Of a DNA stretch of 64,000 nt, positions 27,763 through 40,403 are shown piece by piece. The notes under the pieces are model-generated. The model searched no databases. It was not told where the DNA came from and worked only from the letters and a program-made list of their open reading frames with translations. This DNA comes from Acidovorax sp. NCPPB 4044 (GTDB taxonomy: Bacteria > Pseudomonadota > Gammaproteobacteria > Burkholderiales > Burkholderiaceae_C): NCBI RefSeq assembly GCF_028069655.1, contig NZ_JAMCOS010000001.1, positions 774,001 through 838,000 of the forward strand, given 5' to 3'. The translations under genes and the position numbers were made by a program. The stretch's first letter is position 1. Every line of letters starts with the position of its first letter.

Positions 27763-28338
27763 TCACTCCCCCGGCCGGGCGAGCAACCGCTGGAACAGCC
27801 GGTGCTCGCACTCCGGATCGCTGCATTTGCCGCATTCCCACACGGGTGCCTGCGTGGAATGGGATTGAAAAGTGCCTGGTGTCGCCGGATCCATTGAATT
27901 GTTTGCTATGTTTTTAATAGCATATCGATGGTCTGACGGTTCTTCTGCCACCCCCAGCAGCCGCAGTGCCTGGCGCAGCCGGGCGGGGGCGGGGCCATAG
28001 AACACCTGGTACGGCCAGCCCATCGTTTGCAGCAGGGCGCGCAGCGCGGCGTCGTGCCGCTCGGCGGTTGCGCGGTTGTCCGGAGGCAGGTCGTCCAGGC
28101 CCATCAACCAGGCCTGCGCGCATCCGCTGACGTTCAGGACCTGCCGGGCCGCCGTGGCGCCAGAGCCGGCGAAAGGCCCGGCCAGAAGAATGGCCGCCTG
28201 CTGGAGGTCCTGCGGCAGTGCCGGGTGCGTGCGCAGGGCATCGACGAGCGTCTCGGCACCCGTGCCGGGAGCGCCCAGCACCGCGATGCGGCGGGGGCGG
28301 GCGGTGGCCGTCTCCGGCGCGGCGGGGCGCAAGGGCAT
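27763..28338 (-). CDS. Hypothetical protein with Lys-less P-loop and C-terminal Cys cluster
   Basis: This 191-residue protein is not assigned to a known family. It begins RRIAVLGAPGTGAETLVDAL, which looks like a Walker A loop in which the essential Lys is Ala, so nucleotide binding is doubtful. The C terminus carries CGKCSDPECEHRLF, a C-x2-C-x4-C-x-H arrangement suited to bind a metal. Between the two parts lies a copy of the dispersed repeat, read as AIKNIANNSMDPATPG. It sits between Hsp33 (convergent) and ftsB (36 bp upstream, same strand). Confidence 0.65.
   Translation of the reverse strand: MPLRPAAPETATARPRRIAVLGAPGTGAETLVDALRTHPALPQDLQQAAILLAGPFAGSGATAARQVLNVSGCAQAWLMGLDDLPPDNRATAERHDAALRALLQTMGWPYQVFYGPAPARLRQALRLLGVAEEPSDHRYAIKNIANNSMDPATPGTFQSHSTQAPVWECGKCSDPECEHRLFQRLLARPGE
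27864..27921 (+). repeat. Dispersed repeat, copy in the Cys-cluster gene
   Basis: GTCGCCGGATCCATTGAATT from 27881 is followed by GTTTGCTATG, a TTTTTAA loop and ATAGC. An outer ATTGAAA at 27864 may be the left end. It is read in frame on the minus strand in a 191-residue gene. Confidence 0.85.
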
Positions 28339-28374
28339 GAGAGGGGGGTGGATGCGCGGCAGCGGCGTTGCCGG

Positions 28375-28653
28375 TCAGCGCGGCGCCACGTGGACGTAGA
28401 CCTCGTTGGGCTTGACCATGCCCAGTTCGCTGCGGGCCTTTTCCTCGACCATGTCGAGGCCGTCGCGCAGGTCGCTCACTTCCGAGGACAGCCGCTCGTT
28501 CTCCTGCCGCGCGCGGTCGTTCGCCTGCTTCTGCACGGCGATCTTGTCTTTCATTTCCTGCACGTGGCCCACGCTGCCGCGGCCCGTCCAGAGCTGTGCC
28601 TGCACGGCCACCAGCAGAAGCAGCAGCACCAAGGGGACGATACGGGGATTCAT
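28375..28653 (-). CDS. ftsB: Cell division protein FtsB
   Basis: FtsB is a short bitopic component of the FtsQBL divisome complex. This 92-residue protein has one transmembrane helix (IVPLVLLLLLVAVQAQLW, residues 5-22) followed by a coiled coil (residues about 30-70) with the EKARSELGMVKPNEVYVHV end typical of FtsB. ATG at 28651-28653 is the start. It lies downstream of eno on the same strand, the normal proteobacterial order eno-ftsB, but here with a 197-bp GC-rich spacer. Confidence 0.92.
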   Translation of the reverse strand: MNPRIVPLVLLLLLVAVQAQLWTGRGSVGHVQEMKDKIAVQKQANDRARQENERLSSEVSDLRDGLDMVEEKARSELGMVKPNEVYVHVAPR

Positions 28654-28850
28654 GGAGCGCAGGTGCCGCGAGAGCGTGGATCGGAGAAGGGGGGGCCGGC
28701 CTGCAGGCCGCACCGGCTGCCCGCCTGCGGCCCGCAGGCCGCCCGGCGCGCCACCGGATGCCGGTGGCCCGAGGGGGCTTGCGTGTCGCATGCGGACATG
28801 GGGTGCAGTGCCAGGCCGGTGTCCGGATCGGGCCGGACTTCAGCCCGGCA

Positions 28851-30161
<1,311 letters not shown>

Positions 30162-30237
30162 TTATCGATGAGCGGCGGGGGCGGGAGCCTGGCCACGAAC
30201 TGACCGAAGGCACCGTCCTCCGTTGCAAGGTTCGGGA

Positions 30238-31014
30238 TTACAAAAATCGGGAAGGCGTGACCAGGTACACCACGGCACCGCCGGCAAGGACTCCCACGGA
30301 CATCAATGCGCCGGCTGCCACGGCAGCGGCAGGCCATTGCGCCACGCGGGCCACCAGGGCGCTGGGACGCAGCGCCATCCATGGCAAGGCTACCAGCGAG
30401 GCCACCAGTGCCAGCGTGCAGAAAAGGCCGAACCGCTCGGCCGTGGTCAGCAGCGTGAAGCCGGAAACGATCGCCAGGAAGAACACCACCAGCAACCAGG
30501 CCGCGGCTTCGGCAACCTGCGGCCAGCGCCTCGGGTGCGCGCTGGCTGCGGGGCGGCGCAGGTAGCGGTGGAAAAGAAACAGGCTGCAGAGCAGCAGCAG
30601 CGGCATCGAAATCGCGGCGAAGGCGATGGCGAAGCCGCCCAGCGCGCCGATGCCGATGTAGGCCAGGGGGGTGAGCAACAGCCCCACGATCACGGACGCC
30701 AGGGCCACGGTTGCAAGTCTGTGGGTCATGGCGGTCAATCCGTCGAACAGCCGCTTTGCCATGCCCGTCCTGTCGCCATTGGCAAAGATTTTCAGCAACT
30801 TGAGCATCCTGGCCTTGAGGTCGGCGATGTCATCTCCCACGAACTGGCCCTGCGGTGCACGGGCCCGGCAGCCCGAGGTGATGTCCTGGCCATAACGCGG
30901 CGGGCTCAGCAGGGGGATGTGGGTGGTATCGGCAAACGCATATTGCGGCGTGAGGTACCGGTCTTTCGCGATGGCCAGTGCCAGGGGCTGCGGGAGTGGA
31001 AGAGGTTGCGACAT
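30238..31014 (-). CDS. Hypothetical multi-pass membrane protein inserted in the pyrG-eno cluster
   Basis: This 258-residue protein has a soluble N-terminal region of about 95 residues (QPLPLPQPLALAIAKDRYLT ... DDIADLKARMLKLLK) and then about five hydrophobic segments. The first is TVALASVIVGLLLTPLAYIG and the last MSVGVLAGGAVVYLVT. I do not recognise the family. It sits between DUF1330 and eno on the same strand. In other betaproteobacteria I know of, these two genes are direct neighbours, so this looks like an added gene. It starts at ATG 31012-31014 and has normal high-GC codon use. Confidence 0.6.
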   Translation of the reverse strand: MSQPLPLPQPLALAIAKDRYLTPQYAFADTTHIPLLSPPRYGQDITSGCRARAPQGQFVGDDIADLKARMLKLLKIFANGDRTGMAKRLFDGLTAMTHRLATVALASVIVGLLLTPLAYIGIGALGGFAIAFAAISMPLLLLCSLFLFHRYLRRPAASAHPRRWPQVAEAAAWLLVVFFLAIVSGFTLLTTAERFGLFCTLALVASLVALPWMALRPSALVARVAQWPAAAVAAGALMSVGVLAGGAVVYLVTPSRFL

Positions 31015-31202
31015 GGATGGGAAAGCGGAGCTGAATGCCTACGGGCGAGCAGGAAGGCGCAGGGGATGCACGCCCTTCGCTGTCCACGGGGACCTGGGGC
31101 CGGCCAGGGGCCACATGGCAGAGTCGTGGCCTGCGAAGGCAGCGCCTCTCTGCCGGGCCACGCCACGGGCAGCCGTCGGCCCCGGGTCGGTACCGTGTCT
31201 TT

Positions 31203-31493
31203 TCAGACCCCTTCGACGCACACCATCCGCATCACGGCCGCGCCGGTGCGGGCCGCCTTGGCCTGCTGGTATTCGGCCGAATCGTAGAACGCGCGCGCAG
31301 CGTCCATCGAAGGAAACTTCAGCACCACGGTGCGGGCCGGGTTCCAGTCGCCTTCGAGCACTTCGACGCGACCGCCGCGCACGCACACCTCGGCGCCGTG
31401 GGCCTGCATGGCCTGCGTGCTGAGGCGGCGGTACTCCTCGTACTGCTCGGGGTTGGTGACGGTGACGGACGCGATGATGTAGGCGCTGCTCAT
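31203..31493 (-). CDS. DUF1330 (dimeric alpha-beta barrel) protein
   Basis: This 96-residue protein of the DUF1330 family has a ferredoxin-like dimeric alpha-beta barrel (SAYIIASVTVTNPEQYEEYRRL, then VVLKFPSMDAARAFYDSAEYQ). Relatives are stand-alone monooxygenase-like folds with no proven reaction. The gene starts 7 bp after the kdsA stop, so it is part of the pyrG-kdsA operon. A 188-bp gap follows before the next gene on this strand. Confidence 0.88.
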   Translation of the reverse strand: MSSAYIIASVTVTNPEQYEEYRRLSTQAMQAHGAEVCVRGGRVEVLEGDWNPARTVVLKFPSMDAARAFYDSAEYQQAKAARTGAAVMRMVCVEGV

Positions 31494-31500
31494 GGGTGTC

Positions 31501-32358
31501 TCAAGCTCCGAAGTTGTTTTCGAGAAAGCCGTTCCGCTTGGTGACGGAATCCAGGGCGACCAGGGTTTCGAGCAGGGCCTTCATGTGCTGCAGCGGCACG
31601 GCGTTGGGGCCGTCCGACAAGGCCTTGCTCGGATCGGGGTGCGTCTCCATGAAAAGGCCGGCCACGCCCACGGCCACGGCCGCGCGCGCCAGTACCGGCA
31701 CCATCTCGCGCTGCCCGCCGCTGCTCGTGCCCTGCCCGCCGGGCAGCTGCACGCTGTGCGTGGCGTCGAACACCACCGGCGCGCCGGTCTCGCGCATGAT
31801 GGCCAGGCCGCGCATGTCGGAGACGAGGTTGTTGTAGCCGAAGCTCGCGCCGCGCTCGCAGGCCATGAAGCTGTCCTCCGGCAGGCCAGCTTCGCGTGCA
31901 GCGGCGCGGGCCTTGTCGATGACGTTCTTCATGTCGTGGGGCGCGAGGAACTGCCCCTTCTTGATGTTCACCGGCTTGCCCGATTGCGCCACCGCGCGGA
32001 TGAAGTCGGTCTGGCGGCACAGGAAGGCCGGCGTCTGCAGCACGTCGACTACCTTCGCGGCCTCGGCGATGTCTTCCTCGGTGTGCACGTCGGTGAGCAC
32101 GGGCACGCCGAGTTCACGCCGGATCTTGGCCAGGATCTCCAGGCCCTTCTCGCGGCCCGGGCCCCGGAAGCTGGTGCCCGAGGAACGGTTGGCCTTGTCG
32201 AAGCTGCTCTTGAAGATGAAGGGCACGCCCAGCGCCGCCGCTGTTTCCTTGAGCCGGCCGGCCACGTCCATCTGCAGTTGCTCGGACTCGATGACGCACG
32301 GGCCCGCGATGAGGAAGAAGGGGTGTTCGAGGCCGACGTCGAAGCCGCAGAGTTTCAT
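31501..32358 (-). CDS. kdsA: 3-deoxy-D-manno-octulosonate 8-phosphate synthase KdsA
   Basis: KdsA condenses arabinose 5-phosphate and phosphoenolpyruvate to KDO 8-phosphate for lipopolysaccharide inner core synthesis. The 285-residue protein has [25 protein letters not shown], the [11 protein letters not shown] block and [22 protein letters not shown]. The residue after KxxxD suggests the metal-independent class, since the position before FGYNN-type motif is [11 protein letters not shown] (Asn class). It begins 36 bp after pyrG on the same strand with AAGGCAAAG before the ATG. Confidence 0.96.
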   Translation of the reverse strand: MKLCGFDVGLEHPFFLIAGPCVIESEQLQMDVAGRLKETAAALGVPFIFKSSFDKANRSSGTSFRGPGREKGLEILAKIRRELGVPVLTDVHTEEDIAEAAKVVDVLQTPAFLCRQTDFIRAVAQSGKPVNIKKGQFLAPHDMKNVIDKARAAAREAGLPEDSFMACERGASFGYNNLVSDMRGLAIMRETGAPVVFDATHSVQLPGGQGTSSGGQREMVPVLARAAVAVGVAGLFMETHPDPSKALSDGPNAVPLQHMKALLETLVALDSVTKRNGFLENNFGA

Positions 32359-32394
32359 GGCTTTGCCTTGTGTCTGGTGGATGCCGCCGCCGCT

Positions 32395-35398
<3,004 letters not shown>

Positions 35399-35462
35399 AG
35401 GCCCGGCCGACGGCGCACCCACTACCGGCGTTGCGCGCCCGCATCACCAATTGAAAGCTCTT

Positions 35463-35909
35463 GTGAAAATCGACGTCAAGATTCTGGACCCGCGCATGGC
35501 GCAACAGCTGCCCGCGTACGCCACGCCCGGCAGTGCGGGGCTCGACCTGCGTGCCTGCCTGGACGAGCCCCTCACGCTCGCGCCCAGCGCCTGGCAACTG
35601 GTGCCCACCGGCATCGCGATCTACCTCAAGGACCCGGGCTACGCGGCGCTGATCCTGCCGCGCTCCGGGCTGGGCCACAAGCACGGCATCGTGCTGGGCA
35701 ACCTCGTGGGGCTCATCGACAGCGACTACCAGGGCCAGCTCATGGTGAGCGCATGGAACCGCAGTGGCGAGGCATTCACGCTGCAGCCGATGGACCGCCT
35801 GGCGCAACTCGTCATCGTGCCGGTCGTGCAGGCGCAGTTCAACGTGGTGGACGAATTTCCGGCGTCCGAGCGCGGGGAGAATGGTTACGGTTCGACCGGC
35901 AAGGTGTAG
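35463..35909 (+). CDS. dut: dUTP diphosphatase
   Basis: Dut hydrolyses dUTP to dUMP and pyrophosphate, keeping uracil out of DNA. All five motifs of the trimeric family are present in the 148 residues: [43 protein letters not shown] and the glycine-rich C-terminal arm GSTG. GTG at 35463 ([11 protein letters not shown] next) is the start that matches the family; a TTG 12 bp earlier is possible. It lies 64 bp after coaBC. Confidence 0.96.
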   Translation: MKIDVKILDPRMAQQLPAYATPGSAGLDLRACLDEPLTLAPSAWQLVPTGIAIYLKDPGYAALILPRSGLGHKHGIVLGNLVGLIDSDYQGQLMVSAWNRSGEAFTLQPMDRLAQLVIVPVVQAQFNVVDEFPASERGENGYGSTGKV

Positions 35910-36050
35910 GTATCGTCCTATCCGCCCGTGGCGATGGTGCCTACGGGGGTCACGGCCATCGCCCGGCGAAGTCTGCAATCGGCCCCATGCTTCAATGGGT
36001 TGCATGGCGGGGCCGGGGCCTTGCCCATATTCCGCAAGAAGGAGTCGAAC

Positions 36051-36551
36051 ATGAAGAAGTTTTCCCGTACCACCGCAGTGGCCGTGACCGTGGCGCTGGC
36101 AGGCGCACTGGCCGCCTGCGCCGACCAACCGCGCTACGGATCGCAATACCCGGCGCAGTCCACCTACCCGAGCACCAACGCCGGCTACCCCGCTCCGGCG
36201 CCGGCAGGCATGGAATACGGCACGGTCTCCAACATCGAAACCCTGCAGGCCCGCAGCGGGACGAGCGGTGTGGGTGCCGTGGCCGGTGCAGTGCTCGGCG
36301 GCGTGCTGGGCAACCAGGTGGGCAAGGGCAGCGGCCGTGCCGCAGCCACCGTGATCGGCGCCGTGGGCGGCGGCGTGGTGGGCAACCAGGTGGAGGGCCG
36401 CACCAGCAATAACGACGGACGCGTCGAGGGTTATCGCATCACGGTGCAGCTCGACCAGGGCGGCCAGCGCGCTTTCGACGTCAGCTCGCCCGGCGATCTG
36501 CGCCCCGGCGACCGTGTGCGCCTGAATGGCGGGCAGATTTCCCGCATGTGA
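36051..36551 (+). CDS. Glycine-zipper 2TM lipoprotein, SlyB/PcpY-like
   Basis: This 166-residue outer-membrane-type lipoprotein has a signal peptide with lipobox LAAC (Cys about 22). A Pro/Tyr/Ser-rich spacer and the glycine-zipper pair GVGAVAGAVLGGVLGNQVGKG ... GAVGGGVVGNQVEGR follow. A small C-terminal beta domain (YRITVQLDQGGQRAFDVSS) completes it. Similar proteins (SlyB, Pcp) stabilise the outer membrane under stress. The AAGGAG site is 6 bp before ATG 36051. A hairpin with a TTCG loop ends the gene. Confidence 0.9.
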   Translation: MKKFSRTTAVAVTVALAGALAACADQPRYGSQYPAQSTYPSTNAGYPAPAPAGMEYGTVSNIETLQARSGTSGVGAVAGAVLGGVLGNQVGKGSGRAAATVIGAVGGGVVGNQVEGRTSNNDGRVEGYRITVQLDQGGQRAFDVSSPGDLRPGDRVRLNGGQISRM

Positions 36552-36596
36552 TGCAGGCTGGCGGCGCGGCGTTTTTTGCCCGCCGCACTGATCGCA

Positions 36597-36625
36597 ATGA
36601 GGGGGCCTTCGGGCCCCTTTCTCAT
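36597..36625 (+). terminator. Terminator with TTCG tetraloop
   Basis: ATGAG, GGGGCC, loop TTCG, GGCCCC, TTTCTCAT form a two-part stem-loop with a short T-run. It lies between the converging glycine-zipper and FKBP genes. Confidence 0.6.
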
Positions 36626-36671
36626 GGGGGGGTCAACTCCGCCCCCGGCTTGCGCCGGGAACGCGGCGCCG

Positions 36672-37196
36672 TCAGTGCAGCAGCGGCTCTCCGTTGTCCG
36701 GCGCCTGGATGCGGAAGAAGCCCGTGCCGGCCGTGCCGCGGCCGATCTCTTCCTCGGTGGCTTCGCGCACGCCCTGCACGGTGAGGTGCAGCCGCAGCGC
36801 GATGCCCGCGAGCGGATGGTTGGCGTCGAGCACCACATGCTCGGGGTAGATCTGCGCCACGGTGTAGAGCAGGTCGCGCGGCGCTTCGGGGTTGGTGCCC
36901 TCGGGCAGGGCGCTGCCTTCGAAGGTCATGCCTTCCTCGATGTCTTCGGGGAACCGATCGCGCGGCTCCAGGAACAGCAGCTTGTCCTGGTAGTCGCCGA
37001 AGGCCTCTTCGGGTTCGAGGTGCAGCGAGAGCGCGGCTCCCGCGGAGTGGCCCTGCAGGGCTTCCTCGATGCGGGCAAGCAGATCGTCGCCACCGACGAG
37101 GAATTCCACGGGCTCGTCGAGCACATCGAGTTCTTCGCCCAATGTGTCTTTCAAGATCCAGGTCAAAGCGACCACGCATTGTTGGTTGATTTCCAT
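36672..37196 (-). CDS. FKBP-type peptidyl-prolyl cis-trans isomerase, SlyD-like
   Basis: This 174-residue protein of the SlyD/FkpB group has the FKBP strands around VVALTWILKDTLGEELDVL, the inserted-in-flap (IF) region (EEAFGDYQDKLLFLEPRDRFP) and the FLVGGDDLLARIEEAL helix. There is no His-rich metal tail, so it is not full SlyD. The start is ATG 37194-37196 (EINQQCVVAL), and a second ATG 21 bp upstream is possible. It converges with the glycine-zipper gene and is divergent from the JmjC-type gene. Confidence 0.85.
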   Translation of the reverse strand: MEINQQCVVALTWILKDTLGEELDVLDEPVEFLVGGDDLLARIEEALQGHSAGAALSLHLEPEEAFGDYQDKLLFLEPRDRFPEDIEEGMTFEGSALPEGTNPEAPRDLLYTVAQIYPEHVVLDANHPLAGIALRLHLTVQGVREATEEEIGRGTAGTGFFRIQAPDNGEPLLH

Positions 37197-37259
37197 AGGA
37201 GAATTGTCGCAGTTCATCACCGGCCGGCCGCGCCCCCGTGCGCCGGCACGCTTTCTCCC

Positions 37260-38387
37260 ATGCCAGCCCACACTCCCCTCGCCCTGCTGGGCGGACTCAC
37301 TCCCGCGCAGTTCATGCGCCGCCACTGGCAGAAAAAGCCGCTGCTGGTGCGCCAAGCCATTCCTTCTTTCATGCCGCCCGTGGGGCGCGCCGACTTGTTC
37401 GCCCTGGCCGCGCAGGAGTCGGTGGAGTCCCGGCTCGTGCAGCAGAAAAAGGGCGTGTGGAGCCTGCGGCACGGCCCTTTCGCGCGCCGTGCGCTGCCCC
37501 CGATGGCCACGCCGGACTGGACGCTGCTGGTGCAGGGCGTGGATCTGCACGACGACGCGGTGCATGCGCTGCTGCAGCAGTTCCGCTTCGTGCCCCAGGC
37601 CCGGCTGGACGATCTCATGATCAGCTATGCCTCCGACGGCGGCGGCGTGGGCCCGCACTTCGACAGCTACGACGTCTTCCTGCTGCAGGCCCATGGCCGC
37701 CGCCGCTGGCGCATCGGCCGCCAGAAGGACCTCTCGCTCAAGGACGGCATCCCGCTCAAGATCCTCGATCGCTTCGAGCCCGAGCAGGAGTTCGTGCTGG
37801 AACCCGGCGACATGCTCTACCTGCCCCCACGCTACGCGCACGACGGCATCGCCGAGGGCGAGTGCATGACGTATTCCGTCGGATTCCGCTCTCCGTCGCG
37901 GACCGGACTGGCGCAGGACCTGCTCACGCGACTGGCCGACGGCGCGGATGACGATGAGGACGCACCGCCGCAGCTCTATCGCGACCCGTCGCAGGGCGCG
38001 GTGGACCATCCAGGCGAAATGCCGGCGGCCCTGCTGGAGTTCGCCCGGGATGCGCTGGCACGCGCCCTGGCCGAGCCGCTGGCCGTCGAGCGGGCGGTGG
38101 GCGAGAGTTTCACCGAGCCCAAGCCCAATGTGTGGTTCGAGCCGGGCGACGCGGGCAATGTGGCGCAAGGCGTGCGGCTCGACCGCCGCACGCGCATGAT
38201 GTACGACGCGCGCCATGTGTTCATCAATGGCGAGAGCTATCTGGCCGGTGGGCGCGATGCCACGCTGATGCGCCGTCTGGCCGACCAGCGCGCGCTGACC
38301 GCTCGCGAACTGGCCCGCGCCAGCTGCGATGCGCTCGATCTGCTGGGCACATGGTGCGAATCCGGATGGGTGCACGCGGGCGCCTGA
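37260..38387 (+). CDS. JmjC-type ribosomal oxygenase, YcfD/RoxA-like
   Basis: This 375-residue 2-oxoglutarate/Fe(II) dioxygenase resembles YcfD (RoxA), which hydroxylates an Arg of ribosomal protein L16. The iron ligands are H133 and D135 (GPHFDSYDVF) with the distal H194 (PPRYAHDG), and the N-terminal FMRRHWQKKPLLVRQAIP motif is family-specific. The C-terminal dimerisation and winged-helix-like parts follow. Length matches YcfD (373). The start ATG at 37260 is close to the divergent prolyl isomerase, leaving a 63-bp shared region. Confidence 0.9.
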   Translation: MPAHTPLALLGGLTPAQFMRRHWQKKPLLVRQAIPSFMPPVGRADLFALAAQESVESRLVQQKKGVWSLRHGPFARRALPPMATPDWTLLVQGVDLHDDAVHALLQQFRFVPQARLDDLMISYASDGGGVGPHFDSYDVFLLQAHGRRRWRIGRQKDLSLKDGIPLKILDRFEPEQEFVLEPGDMLYLPPRYAHDGIAEGECMTYSVGFRSPSRTGLAQDLLTRLADGADDDEDAPPQLYRDPSQGAVDHPGEMPAALLEFARDALARALAEPLAVERAVGESFTEPKPNVWFEPGDAGNVAQGVRLDRRTRMMYDARHVFINGESYLAGGRDATLMRRLADQRALTARELARASCDALDLLGTWCESGWVHAGA

Positions 38388-38448
38388 ACGCCTGGCGCAC
38401 GGCCACCGGGAATCCGCGGCGCTGCCGCTGAACATGGGAGTTTTTCGC

Positions 38449-38970
38449 ATGGACGTTTCCGATGGCCTGGCCGGCTCCGCACCCGTGCCGCTGCCCGAAG
38501 GCCGCTTCGAAGGGCGCAGCGCATTCGCCGATGGCGTGCGCGCGGCCCTGGCGTGCGCGGCGCGCGAGGGCTGGCAGGAGCTGGTGCTCTGCGATTTCGA
38601 TTTCCACGACTGGCCGCTCGGCGAGCGCGACGTGGAGGCCTCGCTGCAGGCCTGGGCCGGGCGGGGCCGCAGGCTGACGCTGCTGGCCGCAGGCTACGAC
38701 GAGGTGGTCCGCCGCCACGCCCGCTTCGTGCAATGGCGCACCACCTGGGACCACATCGTGCGGTGCCGCAAGGCCCCGGTCACGGATCGGCTGGAGTTGC
38801 CCAGCGTGCTGTGGTCGGACCGCTGGGTGCTGCAGCGGCTCGATCCGCAGCGCTGCACGGGCGTGGCGGGCAGCGAGCCCGAGCGCCGGCTGCTGGTGCG
38901 CGAGGCGCTGGACGAATGGCTGCTGCGCCGCAGCGCGCCGGCCTTCCCGGCCACGACCCTCGGTCTGTGA
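38449..38970 (+). CDS. Hypothetical protein following the oxygenase
   Basis: This 173-residue acidic-to-neutral soluble protein has no recognised family. Visible features are ELVLCDFDFHDWPLGERDVEASL and RRLTLLAAGYDEVVRRHARFVQWRTTW, a mixed alpha/beta pattern. The start ATG 38449 is preceded by GGGAG at 8 bp; an earlier ATG at 38434 would add five residues. It lies 61 bp after the oxygenase gene on the same strand and could be co-transcribed with it. Confidence 0.7.
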   Translation: MDVSDGLAGSAPVPLPEGRFEGRSAFADGVRAALACAAREGWQELVLCDFDFHDWPLGERDVEASLQAWAGRGRRLTLLAAGYDEVVRRHARFVQWRTTWDHIVRCRKAPVTDRLELPSVLWSDRWVLQRLDPQRCTGVAGSEPERRLLVREALDEWLLRRSAPAFPATTLGL

Positions 38971-39018
38971 TGTGACACTGCCGCCTGTCAGTGTTAGTCA
39001 GTATTGACGCAATCTCCC

Positions 39019-39024
39019 TATAAT
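39019..39024 (+). promoter_or_regulatory. Candidate -10 box for the Pro/Ala lipoprotein
   Basis: TATAAT at 39019-39024 is a consensus -10 hexamer, rare in this GC-rich genome, and lies about 120 bp before the lipoprotein ATG. The best -35 at 17 bp spacing is poor, so the promoter may use upstream or activator contacts. The 5' leader would be about 110 nt. Confidence 0.45.
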
Positions 39025-39142
39025 TTGCGGTTGATGTCAAAAGCGCCATGGGGCGCACCACAAGAGGCCAACGCGCATCGCTGAAAGAGGGCGGCGTCGC
39101 GGCAAATTTCAAGATCCGTCTGTCCAATAGGAAAAAACCGAA

Positions 39143-39430
39143 ATGAAGAACTCTCTCGTTCTGGCTGCCCTGGTCGCGTCCGTCGCTCTCGCCGCTTGCG
39201 GCAAGAAGGAAGAAGCGCCCGCGCCTGCACCGGCTCCCGTCGAAGCACCGGCTCCCGCACCCGCTCCGGTGCCGGCTCCTGCAGAAGCTCCCGCTTCCGA
39301 CGCATCGGCTGCCGCTGGCGCCGTGGTGGCCCCTGCCACCGAAGCTTCGGCTCCTGCCAGCGACGCCGCCAAGGCCGCTGCCGACGCCGCAGCCGCTGCT
39401 GCCGCCGGTGGCGCATCCGCTGCCAAGTAA
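39143..39430 (+). CDS. Small Pro/Ala-rich lipoprotein
   Basis: This 95-residue protein has a lipoprotein signal peptide (MKNSLVLAALVASVALAACG, lipobox LAAC). The rest is a low-complexity tail: GKKEEAPAPAPAPVEAPAPA, then alternating Ala/Ser/Asp blocks, with no hydrophobic segments. It likely forms an extended or disordered spacer or stalk at the outer membrane surface. It has its own -10-like box and a very strong terminator, suggesting high expression. It resembles small proline-rich lipoproteins common in Burkholderiales, with no defined function. Confidence 0.85.
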   Translation: MKNSLVLAALVASVALAACGKKEEAPAPAPAPVEAPAPAPAPVPAPAEAPASDASAAAGAVVAPATEASAPASDAAKAAADAAAAAAAGGASAAK

Positions 39431-39486
39431 GCCCTTCGCCCGCGCATCCCGCCGCTGGGCCACCAGCCCGCGGCAGGGATGCCGGC

Positions 39487-39521
39487 AAAAGCCCCGTACC
39501 GCAAGGTCGGGGCTTTTTTTT
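39487..39521 (+). terminator. Strong rho-independent terminator
   Basis: AAAGCCCCG (39488-39496) pairs with CGGGGCTTT (39508-39516) around an 11-base loop, and the T-run continues to eight T. It closes the Pro/Ala lipoprotein gene. Confidence 0.85.
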
Positions 39522-39595
39522 GCGCCGCGGATTCCGAGGGGGCATGCGGTGCCGGAGCCGCTCTGCGTGGCGATTTCCGCGCGCGGGTTCAGGCG

Positions 39596-40375
39596 TCAGG
39601 CGCCGGAGATCCAGTCCGTGCCGGTGCGCGGGTCCGCCACATCGATCTGCTCGGGCTGCCAGCCGATCGCCTGCGAGAGCGCCGCGCGCGCCAGGTCCGG
39701 GTGGTTGTTCTGCAGGCTCAGGTGGGCCGCGGCCACGCGGCGCAGGCCGCCGTGGTGCACTGCCCGCAGGATCTCGGCGGCCACGTGGTTGCCCAGGTGG
39801 CCATAGGCACCACCGATGCGCCGCTTGAGGAAGGCCGGGTAGGGCGACACCGAAAGCATCTCCCGGTCGTGGTTGGTCTCCAGCAGCAGCGCATGGCAGT
39901 CGCGCAGATGGGCCAGCACGTGCTCGGTGGCATGGCCCAGGTCGGTGAGCAGGCCGATGTGCGTGGCGCCGTCGCTGCAGCGCAGGTGCAGGGGTTCGCG
40001 CGCATCGTGCGGAACGGTGAAGGGGCGGGCTTCGAAGGCGCCGAGGTCGATTGCCTCGCCGTCGGCGGCCAGGTGCAGCAGGCCGTCGAGGTCGGGCGCG
40101 CCTATTGCGGCATGCGTGCCGTGGCTCATCCAGGTCGGAATGCGGTGCCGCAGCGCGATCTTCTGCATGCAGCCCACGTGGTCGGAGTGCTCGTGCGTGA
40201 TGAAGATCGCGTCGATGTCGTCGATGGCCAGGCCCGCGTCGCCCAGCCGCCCGGCCAGCTGCCGGGGGCCCAAGCCGCAGTCGATGAGCAGGCGGCGCAC
40301 CTGCGTGCCGCAGCGCCCCTCCACGACCGTGGCGTTGCCCGAACTGCCGCTGCCCAGGTTCTTGAAACGCAGCAC
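39596..40375 (-). CDS. MBL-fold metallohydrolase (YycJ/WalJ-like)
   Basis: This 259-residue metallo-beta-lactamase-fold protein has the zinc motif HEHSDH at 61-66. It starts with LGSGSSGNATVVEG, the usual YycJ/WalJ-type opening. Further ligands are probably the Asp in TDLGH and the His near the C terminus (AAAHLSLQNNH). Relatives are linked to DNA repair or cell-wall coordination, but the substrate is not established. The start is GTG 40373-40375. It is the last gene of a dapA-bamC-MBL string, 28 bp after bamC. Confidence 0.88.
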   Translation of the reverse strand: MLRFKNLGSGSSGNATVVEGRCGTQVRRLLIDCGLGPRQLAGRLGDAGLAIDDIDAIFITHEHSDHVGCMQKIALRHRIPTWMSHGTHAAIGAPDLDGLLHLAADGEAIDLGAFEARPFTVPHDAREPLHLRCSDGATHIGLLTDLGHATEHVLAHLRDCHALLLETNHDREMLSVSPYPAFLKRRIGGAYGHLGNHVAAEILRAVHHGGLRRVAAAHLSLQNNHPDLARAALSQAIGWQPEQIDVADPRTGTDWISGA

Positions 40376-40403
40376 GCGGTTCGGGGTCCTTCGGTGCAGC
40401 CGG

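Noticed and set aside
39196..39828. Plus-strand frame overlapping the lipoprotein and the MBL gene
   Set aside because: It reads through the strong terminator and is Arg/Ser-rich; the overlapping lipoprotein frame has a signal peptide and terminator of its own.
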